Source: Lamellibrachia satsuma (lineage: Eukaryota > Annelida > Polychaeta > Sabellida > Siboglinidae). Taken from it: a DNA stretch of 64,000 nt. The stretch covers positions 186,001 to 250,000 of the forward strand of contig BSQZ01000103.1 in assembly GCA_033239005.1 (NCBI GenBank), read 5' to 3'. Numbering within the stretch: position 1 is the first letter of the stretch; the number at the start of each line of letters is the position of its first letter. The notes below the pieces were generated by a model. It saw only the letters and a program-made list of their open reading frames with translations, did not search any database and was not told the origin of the DNA. The position numbers were made by a program, and so were the translations under genes. Of this stretch, positions 12,201 through 24,251 are shown in pieces.

Positions 12201-14562
12201 ATGTCGACTGACGTAGTGTGTAGTGCTTTCCAGCAGCACGCTTGGAAGAAGGAACTCTGTGCAAATTGTCTGAAGGCAAGGAGTCTACATGTCGGAGTCC
12301 CAGTGCCTGCGAAAAGGACCTCCCTTAGTGCTACATCCTCCCAGGATGTTTCAGGGATCAGTGGGGAAATGGAGGAGGGAAAACCAACCATCAGTGGTGT
12401 CGGTGGAAAAACTCGGAAACTGAGTGGCAGTAACGCTCGTGGTCATTCCCCAGGGAGGCATACTACAGCTGAGAATGTTGAAAGATGTAATTCCACGGGA
12501 GAAGAAACAAAACCGGCTGAAGTTAAATTAAAGCCAACAATTGCATCAAAGCCTTCAAAACTGCAAAAGCAGGCATCAGATGAGAAGCTCGGGGCGAAAG
12601 ATTTGTCATCGAAAGGTTCTGAAGAAATGGATGGCATTGGAGAAATAAATATCGAGGCGAACATTCCCAAACAAGCAACAACCAGTGGTGTAGTGATGAG
12701 GCATTCCTTGGAAAAAAGTTTGACTGGACGGCCGGATGTGGCAGCAAGGACGAGAAAATCAAAAAGTTCACGTCCAATGTCACCCCCTCCCTCTGCCCCG
12801 GGGAAACCTGAAGGACAAGAACCCACTTATGGGGAAAACACTGCAGCACAGACACGGGCTGATGCCAAGAGCAAGAATTTTGCTGGGGATAAGGCAAGAG
12901 ATTCTGCAACAGATGCAGAGACAGGAAAGGCACATTTTTATCACGAGTATGATGTGAGTGGACGAGGAACTTTACCATCATCATCGGGTGTCAAACGACG
13001 CAAGGGAGTTGACACTCTACCGACACAGCCATATAAGGTTGTCGACATAACAGGGCCAGCAGGTCCAGCCACCGTACAGCCATACACTGTCGTGGATGTC
13101 ACTTCGACCCCACCCTTGCAACCCCTGGACCATCCTCCCAAACAGCCATCTTCCCCTGCTCCAGACCAGGAGAACAGTGGTGGAAGCAGCTGTTCCCATG
13201 GGAGCAGCTACTCTGGGAGCAGTTTGGGATCAAGGAAGAGCAGGACGTCATCGGAAAGCTCCGACAAGGTTGCTTCCCTGCGGAAAACCGAACCGAAGAG
13301 GGAAGGGATGAATGCATCGGGATCATCGGTGCGGGAACGGGTTGGTGCGATGTCTCCCAACATGTCAGTGAGGTCACACAAGGAGTCGGAACAACTTAAA
13401 GAGGAGAGTCGTTCCCCGAAAACTGCTCGGAAAGTCCCGATTGTCACCCAGCGTCAACTAATTCAACAGCACACATATGAGGAGATATCACGTGATGGCA
13501 ACTCGTTGCAGGACCAAGATGACATAGGTGGCACATGTGACTTTATGAGACAAACCTCCAGTCGTTCATCTGCTATGAAGTCTGCATCATTCGAGGCAAA
13601 AGTCGCTGCACTCTCAAATTTAAACTTAAGCTCATATGCAAAGGATGGTGATAAGAAGCAAATGGAGAATGAATATGAACGAAAGATTCCTGCCAAGACG
13701 CCACCAATGAGTCGCCGGCTGAATTGCAGTTTGGTCGCATCGCAGGATGTGAAATGTGTCGCGAAGTCTCCACCGGCTATGGCAAAGAACAAGAAAGGAC
13801 CGACATCGTTCTTTAAGAAACTGCTGAAGATCGGTGGCCGAAGCAGCAGTGGCAACGAGCTTGGTGGCGACTCCTGTAGGAAGATTGAAGAATTTGATGG
13901 AAGGTCATTCAGTTTTGATAGTGATGCAAAAGACTCAGACTTGGATGTCAGCGTTGTGAGTGGGCCTGAAGAGAAACGAGACTCACTTGGAAGAAAGACA
14001 ACACTTGACCACTCTGGCAGGTCATCGCTGAGGAAGACATCTCTACCTCGGCTTCCGGATGATCTCAAGCAGGCCATCGAGAAAGCAGCGTATCTTCCCA
14101 AGGCATCAGAACAGCAGCCTACAATGAGCAAGGTTCCTTCACCACGGCCAAGAACTGATATTGCCTCTGGTCAAAGGCAACCACCTGCAAGACAGTCTTC
14201 TCCTTCACAGAAGATGGAGCCAAAAGATGTTTTGGAGAAGTCTGCAGAACCAGAAGATGAATCAGTCTACGGGACTCAGAAAGTTGCAGAAAAAGAAAGA
14301 TCTTCTTCCACCATTGTTCCATCTGCAATACTTGCAGAGAGCATCACTGAAGACATTCCGTGTGAAGATCCCGTTGTAGAACCAGAGCCATTCAGGATAG
14401 AGACAACTACAGAAGTCACTGAAGATGTGACTGATGGTGAGTCGGAGACTTTCAGTGATGAGGGAAGTGTTTCCCGTCGGGAGTCGATGGAGGATGATGG
14501 AAAGACAACCTTTGAGGGAGCAGTTAAGATGAGGTCAAAGTCAGAGAGCCAAGCAAAGGCAG
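12201..14562 (+). CDS. PEAK1-like exon 1: N-terminal disordered region
   Basis: Encodes residues 1-787 plus the first base of codon 788. The start is supported by the conserved Trp/Cys block at residues 13-30, which begins the human PEAK1 protein as well. It is Ser/Lys/Pro-rich and contains the two PY-VVD motifs, the TYEEI motif and a basic patch (KGPTSFFKKLLKIGG). The donor is gcag/gttggt. The reading frame stays open into the intron to 14672, but that tail is AT-rich and unlike the rest, so I end the exon at 14562. Confidence 0.85.
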
Positions 14563-17500
14563 GTTGGTGGAGTAGTCTACTTTTCTGTCCAACTTTTGTT
14601 CGATGTAATCAAATTATGATATGCAAATATTTGAATAGTGACATTTGCATTATCTTAGGGGACATTCAGTAATTATGGTAGCCGAATTCCTGTGGGACCC
14701 AAAAATGTGTGTTTGTGTAATAATAAAAATAATACACAGTTCTATCATAAATACGCTCCTGTACTATACACTCGATATAGACTCCTGATGTAAGGAAAAT
14801 TCGCTTAAAAGTAACAACTTTTAGATCCCTGTTCTGCCCTGCAATATTTTAGTACCCATGGATATAAGGAACATCAGATATATGGAACAGTTTCGCCCCT
14901 TGCCATCATGCTCCTTATAAAGAAAATCCACTATATGTGAGGTTATAATTTTTGCATCAGCTACGACAGGTGGTCAGAATATTTAACATTTCAAGAGGTG
15001 TATAACAGGTCTATCATGCGCTTCAAAAGCTACTTGTTTTCAGAGCTACCAGGTTCACCATTGCCATAAGTTATGCACATCTCAGTAGTATCACATAATA
15101 CCTTTAAAAAATTACAGGCCGGATATTATAATAACATAACATTTTCCAAATAAATTTAATACAGAAATTACATTGTTGAAGTGATGCCAGTCCTTGGTTT
15201 AAATCTAAGTATATGGACAAGTTCTACACTATGTCCAGCTGTATTCCCATTTCAGACTAATATTGTATATCAATTCTTGTACATTGTTTGATATCTTACA
15301 GCGAAAGCGGGGAGACGAATGTTATCCGCCCCTCCTCCACCCCCTCCTGGCTCATCCACCCTGTCCATTGGGTCATTTGACCTGTCACTCCCTGTCAGCC
15401 CACCGATGTCGCCACCGTCACCCCGGGGCCTGTCAATTAGTGGTCCGATTGCCATCAACAGGACTGTGGGCGTAGCCAGTACACTACCCCGCCTCGGCCG
15501 AGGGCAAGATGGACGTAGACGGGTGAGTAATATTAATAGAACTAATAGGGCCTAAATATTTAATAACCCAAGCTCAGAGGTGCAACAAATCAGAATCGTT
15601 AAGCATGATATTATGAACAAGGCAAAAGTTATCGTACAAAAGTTATCGTACAAAAGTTATCGTACTAAAGTTATCGTAGTAGTAAATGACCACCAAGGAT
15701 TTAAGATGCAAATGCAATTTAAAAAAAAAAAATTTTTTATGTTTTGTTGTTTGTAGAAGGTAGCTCTAGTTCCAGATGATTTTTAAGTGATATGTATTGC
15801 AGAGAAAGGTTAAGCTTAGTTTAAGTACAGTTCCCACAAGTCTAAACTTATTACAAGCTGTGCTGATGGTTTTCTGAAAATTAGGAATAGACCTGCATGT
15901 TTTCTTGTGGGACACATCCAAAACAATTCATATTGAAAAACCTGAACATTATTCTGTTATTATTTATCCTACCATAGTTTGTATTCATTTAATTTATTGT
16001 GAGTAGGCTATCATAATATTTTTAAATAAAAATGTTCAAATCACGCTTTTTTTGTCATAATAAATAAACGTATAGGTAGCTATGTATTAGATTGGCCTAA
16101 ATTATATGCATAGCTATACGATATTCTTACCACATTTTTTGCAGTCCAAATAGCACGGCTAAATGCGCCAGTGTCTGCCATTATTGCTGATACACTGCGT
16201 TTAGCAGCACTGTTTGGACTGCATAAGTGGCCTAAAATGCTACATTTGATTGTAATATATGACTTTTATGTACCCGAAAAGATGTGTTGTGATGGAAACA
16301 ACACATTGGCTTAGAACAATCGAGGTAAGAATGCCGTAATAGTGGTGTAAGTAATAATTATTTATGCCAGTCTAATACATGATTACCAACTTTGTATAAT
16401 TTTGTTTCTTTAGAATGAGGTGTTCTTCCGTATATGGTATACTCTTAGTATGGTTGTGGGAGATGTGCCGTTCTGTTGCAATGACCACATTCGGACTTGG
16501 GGCCAATTACAATATATCAGATCCAATTCCAGTTACACATCAACTACAACCAATTCCATTTCCACCTCAAAAATATCAATTACAAAATACCAATTCCAGT
16601 TATCAATTCCATATTGATATAAAAGTATGTTGACAGAGTAACCATAAACATACTGAATGCCAAGAAATAACATATATTATAGTCACAATTTATAGAGCAG
16701 CTTTATTTAATTTCTGAATTAATTTCTGTTGCAAAGAAATATGATATACACAACATATTACATTTTACTGATACTTGTACTCATTTTACTGATACTGTAG
16801 CGAACAATTTGAGTTAAAAAGTTACATGATGCAATTGAAAAACTAATTGAAAAGTAATTAAAAATACCAATTACATTTTCACAAATTAAAATTATTTTTT
16901 AAAACAACAATTACAATTTCGGAATCAGAATTGGCATTTTAATTACAATGTAATTGATTCTAAGTCTGACCACGTTGTCATGGCAACCGCTGACAGGTGT
17001 CCTCGGATGACCAGCAGTGCTCCAGGCGCCTCAACTCTGCAGAGAAACACGCTCGCAACAAGACAGTGTCAGAGGGCATCAAGCTGGAAGACATCAACAT
17101 GTGTAAGAACCTGCGAAACTTTACTGAACAACAAAAGAAATACAAAACATTTTAACACAAGTGAAGAAAAGTCATCATGTTGCTTTCTTTAATGAACAGC
17201 AGTTTATTGTGATGACTTTGAGAAATGTACTTGACACTTTCAGTCTGTGGCTTTAGAGATTCCGTTTGCAAAATTCTAGCGTTATCGTGGGGTAACACTG
17301 GTTATGAAATGTCATATTTTAACAACTGTCATATTTAAAAACTTAAACAAAACTTAAACCTGTCCTATCTAGTACACGTTTAAAGTGTATTGTGTCTATA
17401 CGAAAAGAAGGTAACCTATGTCATTATAATTAATTTGCATGACGGTAACCGTGGAAACCAGATAATCTTAGAAATGCTGACTTGGGTGGTTTTGGAAAAT

Positions 17501-20500
17501 GTAATTTTCATATGTCTAATGTTTTTATTTATTCTGATAAATAATGTATCAAGTTGTGCAATAAAGTAGTTTAGCTGAACATTTTTTTTTTATTATATAA
17601 AAAAATTTTATGAATCACATTTTTATTCAAAGTTTTACTCTTTATTCAAAAAAAGGAGATGAAGCAGGTCTACATGAACATCGCAACTACTGGTGCTGTC
17701 ACTTTACAACTTTGTTGCGTCTTATTACCACTAGGTGTCCGGTCGGACGATGATCGGATATCGCGAATGCTTGACACACGTGTGAGCAAATTCTTCAATC
17801 GAGCTTTGCCGCTGCCACCAACCGATGAGAAGATTCCAGAAGAGGGCGCCACTGATGAGAACATCTACGAGCTGGTTTCATCGCAGAAGGAGCCGAACGG
17901 CAAAGCTGTCGTGGAGAGGGATGCATACGAAGATATTGAGGATGACGAGGGTATATACAGCAGCCCGTGGGACCTCAATAACTCCATACAAATGATGGGC
18001 CTGTCATCAAAACAACGCGATGAAATCACCAGGGATTTCGCTGTGAATAATGAGAATGACTCCAGTGACGAGTATAAATCTGTTCTCCCAAGAGCTGTGA
18101 GCACTGATTACCTCGAGCCAGTCAGCCAAGCCGACATGCTCGACAACCTAGTTGAGAAACCTGATACTTTTCGATCAGCAAAATCGAATGGTAACGGTGT
18201 TGTTGCTGGTGCTGTGAGATCGGACTGGTACCCCCATCCGGCAGTGAAATGCAGCCAACAGAAAAATAAGAAGCTGCACTATAGCATCGCTGAGCCATAC
18301 GTGACGATGTTCGCGGACTCTGGACGGATCCTTGATAAGGATCGCCTGGCATTGAACTCGCGTGAGGGATTCAACAAGATGTGTCTGGATAACCTCGAGA
18401 CGCTGCAGTTGATTTGTGAGGGGATGTACATCGAGTTTGTGAACGTGAAGACGCAGTTCTGGGACAATGCACGGTGGACAGACTTTGATCTGGTCGGGGA
18501 GAAACCAGCCTATGTGGCGGGACCAGTGGCGTTCTACAAGGCGAGAACCAGCAGGGTGGTGGGATCCCAGTGTTTTCTCATGGTAAGTGTACCATTGTTT
18601 GCTTAAGCAGATCTTTCATTATTCTTCTTCCGCCTTGATCCCTTGATGGGTGGGAGCCATATCACTTAATTTGTTCTGCCCTACCAATGAAACATCTCCA
18701 TCTATTGCGATATTTTTCCTTTCTTTCACTCTCAACTGTTCACCTCTGCCCTTTCGGGGTATTTCTTCACAATCTCCCTCCATCTTAATGTTGGTCTTCC
18801 TTTTCTCCTTCTACCACCCTATTCTGTTTTTCATTCGTCTTCTAACCACTACCTTCATCCTCAGATGTTTCTTTATTTCAATCACCTTGTATCATGATCT
18901 TCTACCATTCTCTCCCACTCTCGGCTGTTCACCTCTGACCTTTCAATATCTCTCTTAATACTGTCCCTCAATCTTAATTTTGGTCTTCTACATCTATAAC
19001 AGTCTGTTTTCTATGCTCTCTTGGCAGATCTTTCATAGATTTCTTTATTTATGAACATGAAATTTCCATTGAGAATCAAGTACTGCATTACATTTTAAGG
19101 AAATTAATACTTGGTGGGAAGGTCACTTGTCTGTTCTATGACACAGAAAAATAACAAAAAAAAAGACTAAATCACATTTGTATGCCTTTGTGCATTCTTT
19201 ATGAATGAAAATTTTGAAAATGTGGTAAGAATTGCCTATAAAAGTCATGACAACTTCAGCCAAGTTTATGAAGGATTACTGATAAAGCACTGTATCAAAA
19301 ACTGTACTGTCAATGGCTTCCCTTGTAAACTAATATGCATGTATGTCTTGCTTAGATTCAGTCGGCATCAGGCAGTCTGTCACATAGCTCACTCAAGCCA
19401 GCAATGTTGTCTCCAGGCCTGGGTTTACAACAGTTTCTCAAAAAGACCTCCAACAATTACACTGCTTCAAAAATACAACAACAATGCTTCAGGAAGGGTT
19501 AATTGCAATAGTTGATAGGTTGCACTGTAACTGTTTCTATTAAAAAGAACATTACCAGGATTTGATTAAATTACAATTGTCAGTTATCATATACAGCCTC
19601 ATAAAAGTTCAGTAGCATTTACATTGTTCTAAAAATCAGTTACAATTACATTTATGCTAATTATAATTTACACAATTGCAGGTTGTCACACCTTTGATGA
19701 ATGTCAGTGTCATGCTTGGAATGTCATCTATATCTGCTGTCACACCAGCTTGATTTCCTTTTTTTCAGATCAACTGCAAGTCGGTCAGCCGTGAACTACT
19801 GCGGTGTCGTCACGCCAACGTCATCAGTCCTGTCGCTATGTTCACAGACAAACTTCCCGCAGATTACTTTCCTGACCAATCTGACAGCAGTGACACCTAC
19901 CAGCTGTTTGGCGATGTCGAAACAAACATTGCTGTGCTCAACTATCATTCCATTGACTCTATTGACCACTACTGTCATGAGATGGCGCTACTGTATGCCA
20001 GTGACAGTGAAAAGTATGACCGCTGCATCTGCTACATTCTCGCGCAGATTCTAAACGCATTGCTCTACGTTCACGACCGCGTTCACTCGCTCTCATCACT
20101 GCGATTGCACAATGTTACCGTGGTGACCTGTGTCACCAGCAGCGAGAAACGAATCATCCTGAACCCGACCAAGCAGAATGAACAATCTGGCGTCCCGGAG
20201 TTGTGTGATGATATTGTGATACTGCTGACGAAAGATCTCCTCCAAAGCAGCAAGCACTCTAGCATTCCGTCTACACGATACTCGAAGGGATTCAACGAGG
20301 TCATTCAAGTCCTCAAGAGTGGCAGTGACCTTGAGGCTCTCATTGATACGCGGAACATGCTGGAGTTCATGCTGTGGGGGCCCGTTGAAGAAGACATCGA
20401 AATCCTGCTGCTCGCCGAGCAGCGAGAGCATACATTCCACGTGTGGCTCGAGCTCGTGCGATGTCGCTGCGTGAACACACTCGCGTTAGAGCGCAACGCA

Positions 20501-20590
20501 CCAAGCATTGAGGCTGCTGACCGACTCAAGTTTCTCTGCTCCGTGAACGGTCAGTCACTGTACAACACAGCCAAGATGCTTGGACTTTGA
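12201..20590 (+). CDS. PEAK1/PRAG1-family pseudokinase scaffold, five coding exons
   Basis: Predicted join 12201-14562, 15302-15522, 16997-17102, 17735-18582, 19769-20590 gives 1452 codons plus stop. Every junction is GT-AG and phase-consistent. The family (PEAK1, PRAG1/Pragmin, PEAK3) are cytoplasmic scaffolds that dimerise through helices flanking a dead kinase fold and recruit SH2/SH3/PTB adaptors and Src-family signalling. Recognition points: N-terminal H-W-x-C-x-N-C-x-K-x-x-S-L-H block (residues 13-30), QPYKVVD and QPYTVVDV (about 276 and 293), HTYEEI (424-429), acidic tyrosine motifs (YEDI, GIYSSPWD) in exon 4, then W-T-D-F-D-L-V-x-E-K-P entering the kinase fold, and MLWGP (about 1379-1383) in the C-lobe. 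The long middle is Ser/Pro-rich and disordered. The beta3 Lys, HRD and DFG positions all appear lost, so no kinase activity is expected. Length lies between human PRAG1 and PEAK1. Which paralogue it is remains open, but the N-terminal block favours PEAK1. Confidence 0.88.
14563..15301 (+). other. intron 1 of PEAK1-family gene
   Basis: Phase-1 intron, gt-ag, AT-rich, ending in atatcttacag. No further element recognised in it. Confidence 0.75.
15302..15522 (+). CDS. PEAK1-like exon 2: proline-rich linker
   Basis: Residues 788-861, phase 1 in and phase 0 out. It has a run of six prolines followed by Ser/Pro-rich sequence with alternating hydrophobics, a possible SH3-binding segment like the PPPLP region known in PEAK1. 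The donor is cgg/gtgagt. Confidence 0.8.
15555..15790 (-). mobile_element. LINE-B 3' end fragment (L2/Rex-like)
   Basis: Matches the 3' end of the longer minus-strand element at 38405-39290. Both have ctcagaggtgcaacaaatca-like sequence, cgttaagcat, a cagaacgag/ttatcgtac segment, aaatgcaattt and gatagctatagtttcagatg-like sequence in the same order. Here a 14-bp unit caaaagttatcgta is tandemly repeated four times (15624-15680). Confidence 0.6.
16141..16222 (+). ncRNA. miRNA-like hairpin (candidate)
   Basis: The two arms pair for about 28 bp: ten perfect outer pairs (gcagtccaaa with tttggactgc), then mostly paired with two or three mismatches, and a loop around attattgctga. The 3' arm contains tagcagcactgtttggactg at 16202-16221, whose nucleotides 2-8 (AGCAGCA) equal the miR-15/16 seed. 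It lies in the sense strand of an intron. A MITE-derived inverted repeat is the main alternative, and expression is unknown. Confidence 0.35.
16997..17102 (+). CDS. PEAK1-like exon 3
   Basis: Residues 862-896 plus one base, phase 0 in and phase 1 out (atgt/gtaaga). A short Ser/Arg/Lys-rich linker with no recognised motif. It is accepted because frame and splice phases match both neighbours and its codon use resembles the flanking exons. Confidence 0.7.
17103..17734 (+). other. intron 3 of PEAK1-family gene
   Basis: Phase-1 intron, gtaaga...ccactag, AT-rich. The frame of exon 4 is open upstream into this intron as far as an ATG at 17659, but using 17735 keeps the phase with exon 3. Confidence 0.7.
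17735..18582 (+). CDS. PEAK1-like exon 4: tyrosine motifs, dimerisation helix region, kinase N-lobe start
   Basis: Residues 897-1179, phase 1 in and phase 0 out (catg/gtaagt). It holds acidic tyrosine motifs (ENIYELV, DAYEDIEDDEG, GIYSSPWDLNN), then a helical stretch with FNKMCLDNLETLQLICEGM. It ends with WTDFDLVGEKP and the first beta strands, VAFYKARTSRVVGSQCFLM. In family members this is the split-helix dimerisation segment leading into the pseudokinase. Confidence 0.85.
18583..19768 (+). other. intron 4 of PEAK1-family gene
   Basis: Phase-0 intron, gtaagt...tttttttcag. The block 18610-19000 contains two diverged units about 188 bp apart (around ctgttcacctctgcccttt and ctgttcacctctgaccttt). 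Confidence 0.75.
18610..19000 (-). repeat. duplicated LINE-end-like repeat
   Basis: Two related C/T-rich units (about 18724-18810 and 18912-18992). The minus strand of the first reads like GRPTLRW, a motif common near the C-terminus of some LINE ORFs, so it may be LINE-derived. Weak evidence. Confidence 0.35.
19769..20590 (+). CDS. PEAK1-like exon 5: pseudokinase C-lobe and terminal helices
   Basis: Residues 1180-1452 and the TGA stop at 20588-20590, phase 0 in. It contains the C-lobe with RVHSLSSLRLHNVTVV at the catalytic-loop position (about 1283-1298), RIILNPTKQ where DFG would be, MLWGPVEED, and a terminal helical end (FHVWLELVRCRCV). Codons are GC-rich at third positions, unlike the introns. 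Confidence 0.87.
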   Translation: MNCKSVSRELLRCRHANVISPVAMFTDKLPADYFPDQSDSSDTYQLFGDVETNIAVLNYHSIDSIDHYCHEMALLYASDSEKYDRCICYILAQILNALLYVHDRVHSLSSLRLHNVTVVTCVTSSEKRIILNPTKQNEQSGVPELCDDIVILLTKDLLQSSKHSSIPSTRYSKGFNEVIQVLKSGSDLEALIDTRNMLEFMLWGPVEEDIEILLLAEQREHTFHVWLELVRCRCVNTLALERNAPSIEAADRLKFLCSVNGQSLYNTAKMLGL

Positions 20591-21517
20591 TGGTGATAAC
20601 TATCTTATTCTATTGACTGCATTTGTGTGTGTGCGCTACAGATAGTTTTCGTATTCGTCCAGTTCAGCTGAGGGTACTGGTAATGTCACCGGAAATGGAT
20701 GCTTTTGCAATGGACATCTGGTTGTCAATATGTTCAGTGTCAAATGTTTATGTGCAATTATATCGTGAAGCAAATGTAGCAATACTGACAAAGAGTTACA
20801 CCAATACAGAGAAATTCACATTCTGCCATGCTGCCATACCATGCATGAGTGACCCCAGACTAAAGATTCTTTTGTTTCTCCTCTAATTTCTTGAGTGTAC
20901 AGCATACATTAATGACATTTGTGTTTAATCCTGCCTTGATTAATTACATGGTACTACATGGTCATGCTTGAGCGATGCCAGTCTGAACCCTGTGATGCAA
21001 AATAGATTTTTTAGTGAGCGTCACACTTGAGTGATGCCAGGCTGTAGAGGCGGTCGCACATGACTGGCATATTGGAATTGTTCTTTGGTACCGTCGTCTT
21101 TAGGGAAAGGTCATTTGAATCGACCGAAGGTCACATTTGACATATTTGGGTGTTTTGGCTTGTCAAATGCACCATTGAAATAGCTTCAAAAAGACATATA
21201 CTTGTGATTGTATCATTGTGTGATAATTATGTTGGTCCAATCGCAATTTTCCTGGATGCTGTATGTCATAATATGATCATTATATTACTGAGATAATTGT
21301 GATTTAAACTTGTCAATGAAAACTGGTGTATTCTTGGGTACGCCATTCAAAAACTCATCATTTTCGACTGGAGAATTATCCTCTTCACTGCCACTTTCAC
21401 TGCCACGTTTACCCTCGCTATTGTCCCTACATTGAATGTCGAAATAATCATTAAAACACTCCAAGCTAAAAAAATATTAAAAATTCTCCTTAGCAACAAA
21501 CTATTTTGAGAAAATAC
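20591..21517 (+). other. 3' flank/UTR of PEAK1-family gene
   Basis: No coding signal. No AATAAA lies close to the stop codon; the first good match downstream is near 22049. The 3' UTR could therefore be long, but its end cannot be fixed. Confidence 0.4.
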
Positions 21518-21816
21518 AGATGCCTGAGTAGTGCAATTAAAATTGGTTCTGTGGTTGTCATGCCTGAGTTGTGCAGTTAGAATTGGTTCTACTGCTGTGG
21601 TCATGCCTGAGTTGTGCAGTAAGAATTGGTTCTACTGCTGTGGTCATGCTTGAGTGGTGCAATCAGGATTGGTTCTGTAGCTATGGTCATGGTTGAGTTG
21701 TGCCATCAGGATTGGTTCTACAGCTGTGGTCACACTTGAGTGGTGCCATCAGGATTGGATCTACAGCTGTAGTCATGCGTGAGTGGTGCCATCAGGAATT
21801 GTTTGTTAATGGTGGT
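21518..21816. repeat. 43-bp tandem repeat, about 7 diverged copies
   Basis: Units start at about 21519, 21559, 21602, 21645, 21688, 21731 and 21774. The core is tgagttgtgcagttagaatt followed by ggttctactgctgtggtcat. Confidence 0.9.
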
Positions 21817-24251
21817 GCACTTGAGAGATGGCTAGTCATGTTTTTTGTGTGTTGTTTGAACAGTATTAGTTGGGATTCATTCTGTAGTGGCAATACTGTT
21901 TTAGTGGCTGAAGTCATTCTGTTGTGATCTGTCAGGCTAGCATGTCTTGGCTTAATTCATTATCTTATCTACACAGCTGGGTAACATATTTTTGCCAGAA
22001 ATATGTTTACAGTGTATAGTTAACTCAATATGAAAGCTTAAGCACAAAATAAAAAAGTGAATACCTGTCAGTATGAGCAAGGTTTAAATGCCAGTGATTG
22101 AAAATAACATAGATTGATTGACATTTGACTATCCCAGTCAAAACGGTAGTTTGCATATTTCTGTGTTGTAGGTTATCCTTTATTGGATTGTATATTAATG
22201 GAATGTTGTATTATATTTTGTTGGCGATAATATTTATTTTATGAAAATAATCTAGGAGCACTATAGTAAAAAAGACCTGCAGCCAGTTTAATAGGCAGAC
22301 AAATGTTTTGTTTAATTTGTACTTTTTCGTTTTGTTGTATGCTTTGAAAGAACCTGCTATCATTTTAAGAACAGTATTTTCTATGAAATGTTCAATAGAA
22401 TATTTTCAACAGCGACATTTTCAACTGCTACAAATCAGTTAGTTATACAGTGTGGCTATAATATTATCATTTTATATTGAATCTTATATATGCTGCTGAA
22501 TATAATTTTGTATTCATAATTCTTAGCTGGTACATGCAATTTTATATGGTTATATGCAAATCGTTAGGAAACCAACTTGGAGATATTGATATATTACATA
22601 GATATTGTGGACAGGCGTGTACCAAAAATATTGTTACAAATGCATTGGATGCAGCTTGTAATTTTGTTTTGATAAATAACTCGTACAATTGTGCAATCAT
22701 TAGATGCTGCTATATTACAAACTTTTGTCATTTTTGGACAACCTTGTGCAACAAAGGTGTTTATATTCAGTTCATTTTACAACATTGTACTTTCATACAC
22801 TTTGCAGCTAGTTGATGATTATGCCTTTATATTGAACAAATGCCTTATTTGTGTCAGTGTTGTGCCTTGGGAATAATATTATGGTGTTGCAGAGTCGAAT
22901 TAAAAGTATTTATTCAAACTTTATTCCTAATCTGCAATATGAAAATGAGTTGTATTTCGTGAAACTTTGCAGAAATCAAAATTGTGTGCATAACCAACCT
23001 ACATTACAAACAGGTTTACTATGTGGTGGTTTGTATGATTTATTCTGGGCATGGTTGACCTTTAGTTCATAGATATTCGCCAGGTGGCAGCATGCGTTGT
23101 AAAGGCGAAGCAGAAAGTTCTGTGATTGTGTTCACGCGGTGTAGTACGTCGACAACACTCCCCCGTTAAAACACTGCGGTAATGTTTTGTACCTAGGTTC
23201 AAGTCGCACTCTAGAGTGTTTTATCCTACATTTAAAATACTACACTGCGTAAGTTCAAACCTGATCATTTCTTGCTATCTGTTAATATGTTAATAGGGAA
23301 ACTTAGTTTCATAATGCTTGTAGCAATAATTCAAATATCAAATATATGATGTTTCACTAACATAACTTATTATTATCACAAGTTGCTCTTATAAATGGCA
23401 CCTATGCAGCTAACTACTCTCCCTATTCTCACTGTGCTTTAATTATAATGTGACGTATTTTGAAATTTCTTAGTGTTTTGAACATAGGCATAGTATTTTG
23501 AACATGGGCACCGTAGTGTTTTGAACCTGGGTCATCACCGTTGTGTTTTCGGGGGTGAGCGTTTTGAACTCACTACGCCGTCATGTAATGCAGGCCAGGC
23601 CTGTTATAGCCTTACACCGTGTTTGTTTTGGTTGTATCAGAAATTAATGCCTGGATATGATCATTTGAACAACAATGATATGCTATGTTATCGGCTTGGT
23701 CATCACCAGTGTAAATTATAGTGTGCATCGTAATCGTATCAGACTTGTGCAACACGTGAAGCTATTTATTGTCGTTTGTGATTTATTTACATTATTGTAT
23801 GTCTAGTGAAACATTCGAGACAATCTGTAATTATGCGTCTGTGTCGTCTTTTGTCAGTTGAGTTGTACTGTCTAGATACAATGTGAAATTATATAGGTTC
23901 CCAATAATCCAGTTTTCCTTTAACACTAAATATAGTAAGTAATTACTACATGTTGCCTTATTTTGAATGGATATATTCGTACTAGAAAATTCCATCTTAT
24001 CATCGAATTATATTTCCGTTTGGCTGGCTATATAATCATAGGGCAAACCCAGAATAGTGCACCCTCATAAGTCTGATAGCATAAATCGGTAAGATCGCTA
24101 ACGAACCCGTATCATCTACGTCAACTGGTTTGCTGCGCATGCTCAAAAGGAGCTCGTCGTGCAATTTGGAATATATTGTACACAGATGTTCGATGTAGAC
24201 AAGTTCCCAAAACTTCTTCACTGATCTGTCCGTGAAGAGTGCCTTTAATAA
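21817..24251. other. non-coding, no gene seen
   Basis: AT-rich sequence with no supportable exon, RNA gene or clear mobile element. Confidence 0.4.

Larger units (their letters stand above)
15523..16996 (+). other. intron 2 of PEAK1-family gene
   Basis: Phase-0 intron, gtgagt...ctgacag. It carries a LINE 3' fragment on the opposite strand (15555-15790), a miRNA-like hairpin (16141-16222) and a stretch rich in aattacaattcc-type words (16490-16620 and 16850-16960) that may be a decayed MITE. Confidence 0.75.

Noticed and set aside
13463..14131. Minus-strand 222-codon ORF
   Set aside because: Antisense of the Ser-rich PEAK1-family exon 1; Ser codons read backwards avoid stops.
14563..14672. 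Extension of PEAK1-family exon 1 to the in-frame stop
   Set aside because: Composition turns AT-rich after a good donor at 14562/14563, and splicing to 15302 restores a proline-rich, in-phase continuation.
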